From NCBI RefSeq assembly GCF_000443995.1, contig NZ_AUMC01000008.1, positions 213,910-277,909 of the forward strand: 64,000 nucleotides of DNA, written 5' to 3'. The number at the start of each line of letters is the position of its first letter. The stretch's first letter is position 1. Below, in pieces: positions 36,669 to 45,495 of this stretch. The notes below the pieces were generated by a model. That model saw only the letters and a list, made by a program, of their open reading frames with translations. It searched no databases and was not told the DNA's origin. The position numbers were made by a program, and so were the translations under genes. The stretch is from Bacteriovorax sp. BAL6_X (GTDB lineage Bacteria > Bdellovibrionota > Bacteriovoracia > Bacteriovoracales > Bacteriovoracaceae).

Positions 36669-36703
36669 TTGTGGAATCTTACCACAACATGTTCATAACA
36701 TGT
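36669..36703. promoter_or_regulatory. Two adjacent perfect dyads in divergent regulator/thrS region
   Basis: TTGTGG-N7-CCACAA (36669-36687) and ACATGTT-N3-AACATGT (36687-36703). The second covers the predicted -10 (TATGAA, leftward, 36692-36697) of the regulator gene, whose -35 would be TTGACG at 36716-36721. This is operator-like architecture, and the natural candidate to bind is the adjacent TPR/winged-helix protein. Confidence 0.5.
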
Positions 36704-36759
36704 CATCACGCTGCCCGTCAAAACTCTTTACAATAACTAAAATAATTACATTCAAAATA

Positions 36760-36789
36760 TTGATGAACCATTTAATTATTTGATATTAT
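36760..36789 (+). promoter_or_regulatory. Promoter of thrS
   Basis: TTGATG (36760-36765) and TATTAT (36784-36789), 18 bases apart. Start would be near 36796, giving a leader of about 38 bases to the ATG at 36834. Confidence 0.55.
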
Positions 36790-36833
36790 GGGCCTTTAAA
36801 GTAGGAATTATTCCAAAATTTTATGGAGATTAC

Positions 36834-38576
36834 ATGCCCAAGTACGATTTAGACACAATCAGACACTCGAGCGCTCACTTAATGGCGCAAGCAATTTCAA
36901 GACTTTACCCGAATGAGAACGTACAATTTGGCGTTGGACCGGTTATAGAGAATGGCTTTTACTACGATATTCTGATGGATCGAACCCTGGGCGAGGAAGA
37001 TCTACCAAAAATTGAAGATATGATGAAAACAATCATCAAAGAAAAGCTCCCAATTGAAAGAAAAGCAATGACGAGACCTGAAGCTGTTGAGTTCTTTAAG
37101 TCACAAGGTCAGGAGCTTAAGGTTGAACTTATTGAAGCAATTCCTGAAGATGAGGAAGTTAGCTGCTACTCTCAAGGTGAGTTTATCGATCTTTGTCGTG
37201 GCCCACACGTAGAGAATACAAATGACCTACCACAAGGATTTAAACTTTTAAGCATCGCTGGCGCTTATTGGCGTGGAGATGAAAAGCGTGAAGTAATGCA
37301 AAGAATTTACGCAGCTTCATTTCAAGACAAGAAACTTCTTAAGCAACACCTGATGATGCTTGAAGAAGCGAAAAAGCGTGATCACAGAAAACTAGGCAAA
37401 GAGCTGGAGTTATTCCACTTTGAACCAGTTGCTCCAGGTGCTCCGTTTTTCATGCCTAAAGGAACAATCGTTATTAACGAACTTGTTAACTATATTAGAA
37501 GACTATACCGCATCTACGAATACGATGAAGTAATTACTCCACAGATCTTAGATAGTTCTCTTTGGCACACATCTGGTCACTACGAGCACTATAAAGACGA
37601 TATGTTCTTTTCAAAGATTGATGATCGTGAGTATGCAGTTAAACCAATGAACTGCCCATGCCACATGCTAATGTTTAAGCACTATAAATATAGCTACCGT
37701 GACCTCCCTCTTCGTTATGCAGACTTTGGTCGTCTTCATAGAAACGAAAAGGCCGGTGCTCTTGCAGGTCTGACACGTGTACGTTCATTCTGCCAAGATG
37801 ACGCCCACATTTTTCTAGCTCTTGATCAAGTTCAAGAAGAAATTCAAAGAACAATGAAGATGATCTTCACTGCTTACGAGCTATTTGGTTTTGATAATAT
37901 AACAGTTAACCTATCGACTCGCCCAGAAAAGAAAGCTGGTGATGATAAGACTTGGGATATTGCAGAAAACGCACTTGAAGAAGCGCTAAAGGCTTCTGGT
38001 CACGATTATGTAATAAAAGAAGGTGACGGTGCATTCTATGGCCCAAAAATTGATATTGAAGTAGCAGATGCGATTGGGCGTAAGTGGCAGCTAGGAACAA
38101 TTCAACTAGACTTCCAACTACCAGATCGTTTTGATCTTAAGTTTACAACAGCAGACGGTGGAGAAGAAAGACCAGTTGTTGTTCACCGTGCCCTACTGGG
38201 ATCGCTTGAAAGGTTCTTCGGTGTTTACACTGAGCACGTTGCGGGAGTTTTCCCTTTCTGGCTTGCTCCTGAACAAATCGTTATTGTACCGGTAAATAAT
38301 GATGCTCATGGTGAAGCGGCCCACAAACTTAAAGACCAGTTATTTGCACAAGGCTACCGTGTAAAAGTAGATGATCGTAATGAAACAATGGGATATAAGA
38401 CACGTCAAATACAAAAATCTAAAATTCCATTTATGTTCGTTGTAGGTGATCGCGAAATTGAAAACAATGCAGTAGCTGTTCGTAAGCATGGTTCGAAAGG
38501 TTCATTCAATTGGACGAATGCTGAAATGCTTGAGAAACTAGCAACACTAGATAGTTTAAAATACCCTAAAGCATAA
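36834..38576 (+). CDS. thrS: Threonyl-tRNA synthetase lacking the TGS domain
   Basis: 580 aa from the ATG at 36834; the in-frame TTG at 36780 lies in the promoter region. The protein begins with the editing domain (IRHSSAHLMAQAI with the HxxxH site, and CRGPHVENT), so the N-terminal TGS/N1 domain of about 60 residues found in most bacterial ThrRS is missing. The class II catalytic core is complete (motif 2 YRDLPLRYADFGRLHRNEKAGAL region, zinc-binding Cys in MNCPCHMLMFKHY, motif 3 HRALLGSLERFFG), and so is the anticodon-binding domain at the C-terminus. It charges tRNA-Thr. First gene of the rightward run that continues into ddl. Confidence 0.96.
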   Translation: MPKYDLDTIRHSSAHLMAQAISRLYPNENVQFGVGPVIENGFYYDILMDRTLGEEDLPKIEDMMKTIIKEKLPIERKAMTRPEAVEFFKSQGQELKVELIEAIPEDEEVSCYSQGEFIDLCRGPHVENTNDLPQGFKLLSIAGAYWRGDEKREVMQRIYAASFQDKKLLKQHLMMLEEAKKRDHRKLGKELELFHFEPVAPGAPFFMPKGTIVINELVNYIRRLYRIYEYDEVITPQILDSSLWHTSGHYEHYKDDMFFSKIDDREYAVKPMNCPCHMLMFKHYKYSYRDLPLRYADFGRLHRNEKAGALAGLTRVRSFCQDDAHIFLALDQVQEEIQRTMKMIFTAYELFGFDNITVNLSTRPEKKAGDDKTWDIAENALEEALKASGHDYVIKEGDGAFYGPKIDIEVADAIGRKWQLGTIQLDFQLPDRFDLKFTTADGGEERPVVVHRALLGSLERFFGVYTEHVAGVFPFWLAPEQIVIVPVNNDAHGEAAHKLKDQLFAQGYRVKVDDRNETMGYKTRQIQKSKIPFMFVVGDREIENNAVAVRKHGSKGSFNWTNAEMLEKLATLDSLKYPKA

Positions 38577-38597
38577 GTTTTAGGGTGTTTTATATTT
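38563..38597 (+). terminator. Weak terminator overlapping the end of thrS
   Basis: ACCCTAAA (38563-38570, inside the last thrS codons) pairs with TTTAGGGT (38579-38586), and GTTTTATATTT follows. It may reduce readthrough into ddl and the downstream genes. Confidence 0.55.
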
Positions 38598-38617
38598 ACT
38601 TTTAAAAGAAGGTTTCC

Positions 38618-39607
38618 ATGGAAAGGAAAAATATCTTAATCATTTGTGGTGGTGGCTCTACTGAGCATGAAGTTTCTCTTCGCTCGGCCGCATTCGTAAA
38701 AGAACAAGTGGCCCTCATCCAAGAACTCAACCCTATTGTCGTTGAAATGACCAAGACAGGTGAGTTCACTCTAAATGGTCATAAAGTAAGCCTAAATGGG
38801 CAAATACTAGAAACAGCAACCGAAAGACCTTATATTAATTATGTCATTCCAGTTATTCATGGCCCTCCTGGAGAAACAGGAGAAATTCAAAGTTTTTTAG
38901 AAATGCATAAACTTCCCTATTTTGGGCCTCGCCATGAAGGAAGTAGTATTTGTTTTAACAAAGTATCAACCAAATTATGGTTTGATCATTTAGGGATTCC
39001 AAACACACAATGGATGTCAATTCATAAAGATTTACCTTATGAGCGAAGTGAAGTTGTGGACTTCTTTGAAAAATCAAATAACGACGTTTTTATTAAGGCC
39101 GCTAGCCAAGGATCTTCAGTTGGTTGCTATCACGTTACAAATAGAGAGGACTTAATTGATGCTATCAACAAGGCCTTAGAATATAGCGATGACATTCTTA
39201 TTGAAAGAACTGTAAAAGGACGTGAACTAGAGATTGCGGTATTCGAACAAGATGGAAATCTTCATGCTTCGAGACCCGGTGAGATCGTCAATGCAAGTGA
39301 TGAGTTCTATGACTATGAACAAAAGTATAGTGATCAATCAAAGGCGAAGACATTTGTTGAGGCACCAGATTTAACAAATGAACAAGTCTCACAAATGCAA
39401 ATCATTGCAAAGACAACATTTAAATGTCTCAAACTAAGACATCTTTCACGTATCGATTTCTTCTTAAGTGAAGGAAATATCTATTTAAATGAAATCAACA
39501 CATTCCCAGGTATGACAAGTATTTCGATGTTTCCGAAGATGCTAGAAAACACTGGACTAAAATTTAGCGATTTTCTAAAAGAGAAAATACTTAAAGAAGT
39601 TAGATAG
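38618..39607 (+). CDS. ddl: D-alanine--D-alanine ligase
   Basis: 329 aa. ATP-grasp enzyme joining two D-Ala for peptidoglycan precursors. Signature segments: GGGSTEHEVSLRSA near the N-terminus, PVIHGPPGETGEIQSFLEMHKLPYFGP, IKAASQGSSVGC, FYDYEQKYSD and LNEINTFPGMTSISMFP. The usual GExG(E)DG reads GPPGETGEIQ, a mild variant. It begins 41 bases after thrS and the aminotransferase fusion follows after 25 bases. Although it neighbours catabolic genes, its sequence is that of the ordinary cell-wall enzyme. Confidence 0.94.
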   Translation: MERKNILIICGGGSTEHEVSLRSAAFVKEQVALIQELNPIVVEMTKTGEFTLNGHKVSLNGQILETATERPYINYVIPVIHGPPGETGEIQSFLEMHKLPYFGPRHEGSSICFNKVSTKLWFDHLGIPNTQWMSIHKDLPYERSEVVDFFEKSNNDVFIKAASQGSSVGCYHVTNREDLIDAINKALEYSDDILIERTVKGRELEIAVFEQDGNLHASRPGEIVNASDEFYDYEQKYSDQSKAKTFVEAPDLTNEQVSQMQIIAKTTFKCLKLRHLSRIDFFLSEGNIYLNEINTFPGMTSISMFPKMLENTGLKFSDFLKEKILKEVR

Positions 39608-39632
39608 TAAAAAATACTCAAGGGTTACAGAT

Positions 39633-42491
39633 ATGGAAATCAACTTAATCACTAAAAACAGCCATGAACATGCAAAAGAAAAACTTGCGACAATGTATAA
39701 AGACAACTTTACTTCAGCGGAGAAGAAAGAATATATCCCACATCACAAATTCTCACAAGGCCCTTATCTTGCCATGGAGACAAACGATGAAAACTCTCCA
39801 GAGTTCCTTCTCGATGCAGCCTCACAGATCGCAACACTAGGCCTTGGTTTTAATGCGACGGCACTCTTTGGAACAACAATGCATGAAAGTGCGTGGACCG
39901 GTAATTATCTTGATTCAACATTTATTGAAATTGCAGACTCATTCAAAGAACTTCTCAGAGAAAAGGCCTCAAATAAGAAGCTAACACCTGTTTTTGTTAA
40001 TTCAGGTGCAGAAGCAAATGAAGTTGCTCTAATTATGGCCTATAAAAAAAGGGCCCATACAGCTGCAAACCAAATCATAGCATTTGAAGGAAGCTTCCAC
40101 GGACGCTTTCTTTCAACTCTCTTTTCTACTTGGAACCCAAGTAAGCGTGAGCCGTATCAAATAGATGGACACGAAACAACATTTATAAAATACCCTGAAA
40201 CCAAAAGTGATCAATTCTTGTTTGAAATCGATTCAGAGTGGACAAAGCTATGGGAAAACCCTTTTGCACAAAACTTTGAAGCAAAACTTGCTGATTTTGA
40301 AAAAAATGCAGATGAGTTATTAAGATCTGAAATTGCATCTTTAAAACAGCTACATGAAACTCTTAAAGAAAATACACACTTTGCAATTCTAGTAGAGCCA
40401 ATGCAATGCGAGGGTGGTGATCGCTATTCAACAAATCGATTTCACGTGGCACTTAATCTACTTGTTAAGTCATACAAAGTGTCAGTTATCTATGACGAGG
40501 TTCAAACAGGTTTTGGTCTTGGACGTGACTTCTTTTGGCACAGAACATTTGACCTTAAAGATTCACAAGGAAATCAGCTGAATCCAGAATATATTACTTG
40601 TGCAAAAAAGGCCCAAAGTGGAATTGTTCTGACAGAAAATCCATGTTGGGAAAATAATGAATTTCAAACATCCTCTGTTATTAGAGGTTACTATCAAGCG
40701 ATTGCTATTGATCAATTACGTTACAAAATCTCTGCAATTGAAGAGTATACAAGAACTAAGTTATCAGAGCTTGTAAACAAGTGGGATCAATTATCTTCAC
40801 CAAGATGCTTTGGTGTTGCTTTTGCTTTTGACTTATCAGATTCAAAGGATATCGCACCATTTATTGCTAATCGCTTTGATCTTGGACTACTCTATTACCA
40901 AGCAGGAGAGAACACACTACGTTTTAGACTAAATACGGCCTGGACAAATGAAGATATTGACTATCTTTTTGATGCAATCGATGAAATTGCTAATCGTGTA
41001 TACAAAAATGAATCAAGAGTCCTAAAGTATACGCCAAAAACAAAAGTAAATTCTCCAAATGAATACCTTTGGCATAGTAAACTTGTTGAAGCCTTCAAAG
41101 GACAAGTACAAGACAAGGCTGCGTTCAATTTTGCTCAAGAATTCTTTAATAAAGAATTTAATTTAGAGCTTATTAAAATTGACGCCGACAACTTCGATTA
41201 TTACAAACATAAAATCGAAGAAATTCAACGTCATACTTACGAACCGACGAGACAAACAAGCATTGAAAAGTTTAAAAAGATCGCTCACTGTAAGGACTCT
41301 ATTGCAATTGCTCTATTAAGTGAAACAAAGCAATTAGTAGGTATCTCTTTTGCAGGTAAAATATCGCACTTCCCTCACGAAAGTGGACTTCGCCTTGTTA
41401 AGTATTTCAACAACCCTAAAACACTTTATATGTTGGATACAACGATTGTGAACATGGAACAGTCTCAAGGCATGGGCAAGTACTTAAAGTATGCTCTTAC
41501 TCTCCTAGCAAGTTCGTACGGAAACGATTACATCTACGGAAGAAATCGTGATATTCATGCAGGAGCAATGCTTGCCATTAATTGCTCCCTTGGTGCAATT
41601 ATTGAGATGAGACTTAAAGAAAACTATCTTGATGATGAAGAACATCGTGATGTCATCATTTACCGTCAAAATCTAAAATGGAAGAATGAAGACCTAAAGT
41701 ATTCAACTTCCCCTATTTTAAATACGGCCTCTTACGAGAGTATGCCGACACTTGTAAACAAAGTATGTCTATCAAACTTTATTGATGAAAGCTTTATGGC
41801 AAACCTAAAAGAGTTTAAAGAAGTTGTACCCAAAGAGTTACAGCACTTTTTTACAGCAAGTGGGCATAGTGAATGCGTTGAAAAAATCTTCAAATCAATC
41901 TTAATTAAGAATCAAAAACAAAGAACAAAGGTAATCTCTTTTAATCATGACTACTTTGGTAAGCAAAGCTTTATGTCAGCTACTCTTTCTGGTGTCTTAG
42001 ACTTCTACCCAAATTCAAAGGTTGATACTCTTGGACAACTAAAAGAAAAGCTTACAACGAAAGAATACTTAGCGTTGTTCATTGGAGACCTTTTAATCAA
42101 TTTCTCTCATGATGAACTTAAAGAAATTATTAAAGTAGCTCACGATAACGGAACTAAAGTTGTCTTTAATGAAAGCGTTTACTTCCATAGTAAAAAGAAG
42201 CTCTTTTCGAAAGAGCACGGAATAATACCTGATGCAAGCTATATCCATATCGCTGGGCAGATTGGCATCTGTATGCTGCAAGAAGAAGTCTATGAATCAA
42301 GGCCTCTAATGATGATCTCAACATGGGATGGTGATGCTTATGCTCTTTCTCAAGCTGTGGCCTACCTAAAGTCACCAGTAAAGACAAGGAAAGAATTTAG
42401 AATCATCAACGACTCTTCTTACAAATTCGCTCTTAATGCGCCAAATATTTTTGGAAACCAAACAAGTAAGAAGTGGTATTTTACATGTTAA
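39633..42491 (+). CDS. Trifunctional-looking fusion: class III aminotransferase, GNAT, pseudo-aminotransferase
   Basis: 952 aa. Residues 1-460 are a class III PLP aminotransferase with FVNSGAEANEVALI, EGSFHGR, IYDEVQTGFG (Asp288) and the PLP lysine at Lys325/Lys326 in CAKKAQSG; the paired Lys resembles lysine 6-aminotransferase and GABA transaminases. Residues about 500-690 are a GNAT-like acyltransferase (QSQGMGKYL at 610-618, then RNRDIHAGAMLAINCSLGA). Residues about 700-952 look like a second class III fold (FFTASGHSECVEKIF, VVFNESVYFHSKKKLFSKEHG) but have Asn for the PLP Asp and no lysine in HIAGQIG, so that part is probably inactive. The likely role is amine acetylation coupled to transamination; see the findings. 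TAATG overlap or nearby coupling with the next gene. Confidence 0.85.
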   Translation: MEINLITKNSHEHAKEKLATMYKDNFTSAEKKEYIPHHKFSQGPYLAMETNDENSPEFLLDAASQIATLGLGFNATALFGTTMHESAWTGNYLDSTFIEIADSFKELLREKASNKKLTPVFVNSGAEANEVALIMAYKKRAHTAANQIIAFEGSFHGRFLSTLFSTWNPSKREPYQIDGHETTFIKYPETKSDQFLFEIDSEWTKLWENPFAQNFEAKLADFEKNADELLRSEIASLKQLHETLKENTHFAILVEPMQCEGGDRYSTNRFHVALNLLVKSYKVSVIYDEVQTGFGLGRDFFWHRTFDLKDSQGNQLNPEYITCAKKAQSGIVLTENPCWENNEFQTSSVIRGYYQAIAIDQLRYKISAIEEYTRTKLSELVNKWDQLSSPRCFGVAFAFDLSDSKDIAPFIANRFDLGLLYYQAGENTLRFRLNTAWTNEDIDYLFDAIDEIANRVYKNESRVLKYTPKTKVNSPNEYLWHSKLVEAFKGQVQDKAAFNFAQEFFNKEFNLELIKIDADNFDYYKHKIEEIQRHTYEPTRQTSIEKFKKIAHCKDSIAIALLSETKQLVGISFAGKISHFPHESGLRLVKYFNNPKTLYMLDTTIVNMEQSQGMGKYLKYALTLLASSYGNDYIYGRNRDIHAGAMLAINCSLGAIIEMRLKENYLDDEEHRDVIIYRQNLKWKNEDLKYSTSPILNTASYESMPTLVNKVCLSNFIDESFMANLKEFKEVVPKELQHFFTASGHSECVEKIFKSILIKNQKQRTKVISFNHDYFGKQSFMSATLSGVLDFYPNSKVDTLGQLKEKLTTKEYLALFIGDLLINFSHDELKEIIKVAHDNGTKVVFNESVYFHSKKKLFSKEHGIIPDASYIHIAGQIGICMLQEEVYESRPLMMISTWDGDAYALSQAVAYLKSPVKTRKEFRIINDSSYKFALNAPNIFGNQTSKKWYFTC

Positions 42492-43573
42492 TGACAGATT
42501 TAAATCTACCAATATTCAAATACGATGCATCTGGCCCATATGAAAATGGACTAAAGCATGGCGAAACCTTTAAAGAAGCAATTAAAGAATTAGTTAAGAT
42601 TCGAACAAGCCTTCTATTAAAGAGGTCTCCTCATTTAAAAGATAAGCTCGATGAGTTTGCACAACTTCAATTTGAAGAAACAATGAAGTTTGATGCGGCC
42701 CTTGCGCAGGAGCTCGAAGGTATAGCTAAGGGAAGTGATACAACAGTTAGAGATATTATCATTCTCAACAATTATACAGATTTTAGAGATATTCAATTAG
42801 ACTACGATAATCAAGATGAAGGTTGTACATCAGTCTCTTATATTGATGAGACTAACAGTATAGCTGCTCAGACATGGGATATGCACCAAAGTGCAAAGAA
42901 CTACCTCATGCTAATTGATATCGTTGATGAGGCAAAAGGCACACGTCAGCTAATTTATACAGTTTGTGGATGTTTAGGGCTAATGGCGGTAAATAATCAC
43001 GGGCAATTCATTGGTGTTAATAATATAAATGTCGTTGACGGTGTTAATGGAATTATTTGGCCTGCACTTATTAGAAAAGCGGCCCAACGAGATAAACTCG
43101 AAGAGGTTGGAAAGCTTCTCATGGAAGCACCAATCACTTCAGGACACAATTATTTAATTAGCGATGGGAAGTCAGCTTTTAACTATGAGATAACTCCAAC
43201 GCAAAAAGAAATTTTAAACTCTGATCCAAAAGGTTTAATCTTTCATACAAACCATTGCCTTGGTAAAAAGATAAAAACGGTCGAAGATCCAAATAACATT
43301 AGTAAAACTACTCATGCAAGGTTTGATCTGGTTAGTAAATACAAGAATGAAATAAGTGACGAAGCTTCGGTTATGAGTCTACTTATGTCCCACGATGGCC
43401 ATCCCATATCAATCTGTTCTCACTTTGCGCCAGAAGGAGCAAAGGATCCATCTCAGACATGCGGTGGGGCATTATTTAATTATCAGACTCAAGTATTTAA
43501 GGCCTGGAGAGGCTGCAAAAAATATGACAAGAATTTTGAATATGTAGAAATTCATCTACCCCTAATTTTATGA
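42485..43573 (+). CDS. C45-family Ntn hydrolase (acyl-CoA:6-APA acyltransferase-like)
   Basis: About 362 aa. The exact start is uncertain: ATG at 42485 (best spacing to AAGAAGTGG) or at 42491, which overlaps the previous stop as TAATG; the first is annotated. The nucleophile of the autocatalytic Ntn fold is the Cys in DEGCTSVSY (Cys112 counting from the second ATG), typical of isopenicillin N acyltransferase-like proteins, and other family segments are AAQTWDMHQSAKNYLML, GVNNINVVDG and HTNHCLG. Members cleave or transfer acyl groups on amines or hydrolyse amides. In this operon it is the natural candidate for removing an N-acetyl (or thioester-linked) group from a catabolic intermediate. Confidence 0.87.
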   Translation: MLMTDLNLPIFKYDASGPYENGLKHGETFKEAIKELVKIRTSLLLKRSPHLKDKLDEFAQLQFEETMKFDAALAQELEGIAKGSDTTVRDIIILNNYTDFRDIQLDYDNQDEGCTSVSYIDETNSIAAQTWDMHQSAKNYLMLIDIVDEAKGTRQLIYTVCGCLGLMAVNNHGQFIGVNNINVVDGVNGIIWPALIRKAAQRDKLEEVGKLLMEAPITSGHNYLISDGKSAFNYEITPTQKEILNSDPKGLIFHTNHCLGKKIKTVEDPNNISKTTHARFDLVSKYKNEISDEASVMSLLMSHDGHPISICSHFAPEGAKDPSQTCGGALFNYQTQVFKAWRGCKKYDKNFEYVEIHLPLIL

Positions 43574-43599
43574 AAAATTAGATTTTAAAGTGAGAGTTT

Positions 43600-44808
43600 A
43601 TGGCCCACCTACCTTTTTTTCACACATGGACAAAACAAAACCAGGCCAAGAAAATCGACATCGACAAGACTTTTGAATGGGGTTACCTTACACCCGAAGG
43701 AAAGAAAATCTATGACCTTTCCTCTGGTAGTTACCATCAATCATTTGGAATTCGCAATAAGCAAATTGAAGATGCAATGATCGAGCAAATCCAATCAATG
43801 CCAATGGCAATTCCTAAGTGTCAATATCGTTTAAAGAATTCAGTGTCTCAAAAACTTCTAAATGTCATAGGAATTGAGGGGCGAATTTTTTATACAACTT
43901 CGGGTGCCGAATCAAATGAAAATGCCATAAAAATGGCGAGACAAATAACTGGCCGACAATTCATCCTCTCATGCGAGACATCATACCATGGTGCAACTCT
44001 AGGGGCCTTAGCTCTTACGGGTGATTGGCGTCGAGATGGAGCTGGAATCCCTTCAAACTTCCATGCATTCATTCCTAACTTCTTTAATGACCCAGACTTA
44101 GTCAAAACAAGAGAAATTATCAATAAAATTGGAAGCACTAATATCGCAGCAATCTGCCTTGAAGTAATAACAGGTGGAAACGGCGTATTTATCCCTCCGC
44201 AAAGTTATTATGATGAAATTTCTAAGCTATGCCAAGAGACAGGGATAAAACTAATCTTAGACGAAGTTGTCTGCGGTTTTGGGCGTACAAGTACTAACTT
44301 TGGTTTCCAAAACTTCAATAATCTAAGGCCTGACTTTATTACACTTGCTAAAAATATTTCAGGTGGTTTTTTTCCATTTGGAGCAGTTTTTGTTAGTGAA
44401 AACAATGCATCATTCTTTGATGATAATACATTAAGCTGTGGACTCACAAATGCAGGCCACCCGATAGGACTACGTATACTTGATGAAGTTCTAACAATAA
44501 TTAAAGATGAAAACTTTATAAAAACTAGAGAAGAGAACTTTCAATTATTAGAGACATTCAAGCACAAGATTGATAATTCAAAATCAATCTCTGCAGTTAG
44601 GCATATAGGTCTACTAATGGCCATTGACCTTAATGATAACATTATTGAAGCAAATCAATTATGGAATAAGCTAATCGACAATGGCCTATTTATTAATATA
44701 ACAAAGCGATCTCTTATTCTTTGTCCATACTTAAACTACTCTCCTCTTGAGTTAGAAAATTGCTTAGATAAACTATTAAATATAATCGAGGACTCACATG
44801 TACAGTAA
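43600..44808 (+). CDS. Class III PLP aminotransferase
   Basis: 402 aa. FYTTSGAESNENAIKMAR, ETSYHGATLGALALTG, LILDEVVCGFGRT (Asp221) and the PLP lysine Lys251 in TLAKNISGG are all intact. Related enzymes act on omega- or beta-amino acids with pyruvate or 2-oxoglutarate. Its 3' end overlaps the start of the CoA-transferase alpha gene by 11 bases, so a product carboxylic acid of this enzyme may be passed to the CoA-transferase. That suggests a beta-amino acid is converted into a 3-oxo acid. The exact substrate is not readable. Confidence 0.93.
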   Translation: MAHLPFFHTWTKQNQAKKIDIDKTFEWGYLTPEGKKIYDLSSGSYHQSFGIRNKQIEDAMIEQIQSMPMAIPKCQYRLKNSVSQKLLNVIGIEGRIFYTTSGAESNENAIKMARQITGRQFILSCETSYHGATLGALALTGDWRRDGAGIPSNFHAFIPNFFNDPDLVKTREIINKIGSTNIAAICLEVITGGNGVFIPPQSYYDEISKLCQETGIKLILDEVVCGFGRTSTNFGFQNFNNLRPDFITLAKNISGGFFPFGAVFVSENNASFFDDNTLSCGLTNAGHPIGLRILDEVLTIIKDENFIKTREENFQLLETFKHKIDNSKSISAVRHIGLLMAIDLNDNIIEANQLWNKLIDNGLFINITKRSLILCPYLNYSPLELENCLDKLLNIIEDSHVQ

Positions 44809-45493
44809 AATATTTCCAAGTGCTCAAGAAGCACTTAAGGATGTAACGAGCGGTTCAACAATTATGAGTGGAGGCTTTGGCCTTTGTGGAATACCAGAAA
44901 ACTCAATTAACCAATTAGCTCAAATGGAGTTAAATGATTTGAAGGTCATCTCAAATAATATTGGGAACTCGGGACGAGGACTTGTTAAACTTTTAAAAAA
45001 GAAAATGATTTCAAAAGGCTTCTGTTCATATGTGGGGGGAAATCCGGATCTAGAGGCGGCTATGTTTGCCAATGAAATTGAAATTGAATTAGTACCTCAA
45101 GGAACTCTCAGTGAAAGAATTAGAGCGGCAGGTATGGGAATACGTGCTTTCTACACTCCTACTGGTTATGGAACCGAAGTGGCCGAAGGAAAAGAGGTAA
45201 AGGAGTTTGACCGACCTTGTATCCTAGAAGAAGCGCTTCACGCAGACTTTGCTATTATCAAGGCACAAAAAGCAGATCAATATGGAAATCTATGGTTTAA
45301 AGAAACCGCACGTAACTTCTCTCCCCTTATGGCCATGGCCGCAAAGACAACGATTGTTGAAGTTGAAGAGATTGTCGAGCTCGGTGATATTAAGCCTGAG
45401 GATGTTCATATCCCAGGCGTCTTTGTTCAACGTGTTTATCAAGGTACTAATTATGAGAATGCCATTGAATTCTTAAAAACAAGGGAGTCTTAA
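44798..45493 (+). CDS. scoA: 3-oxoacid CoA-transferase subunit A
   Basis: 231 aa. Family I CoA-transferase alpha chain: SGGFGLCGIPENSI, SNNIGNSGRGL, YVGGNPDLEAAM and ELVPQGTLSERIRAAG. With subunit B it moves CoA from succinyl-CoA or acetyl-CoA to a 3-oxo acid. AtoD is the homologous name in E. coli. It overlaps the aminotransferase gene and is 2 bases from scoB, so all three are coupled. Confidence 0.95.
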   Translation: MYSKIFPSAQEALKDVTSGSTIMSGGFGLCGIPENSINQLAQMELNDLKVISNNIGNSGRGLVKLLKKKMISKGFCSYVGGNPDLEAAMFANEIEIELVPQGTLSERIRAAGMGIRAFYTPTGYGTEVAEGKEVKEFDRPCILEEALHADFAIIKAQKADQYGNLWFKETARNFSPLMAMAAKTTIVEVEEIVELGDIKPEDVHIPGVFVQRVYQGTNYENAIEFLKTRES

Positions 45494-45495
45494 AT

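Noticed and set aside
36780..36833. Upstream TTG extension of thrS as a missing TGS domain
   Set aside because: Only 18 residues are added, overlapping the promoter, with no similarity to TGS.
38618..39607. Ddl as a specialised ligase of the catabolic pathway
   Set aside because: Its motifs are those of ordinary D-Ala-D-Ala ligase throughout, so its place next to the catabolic genes is probably incidental.
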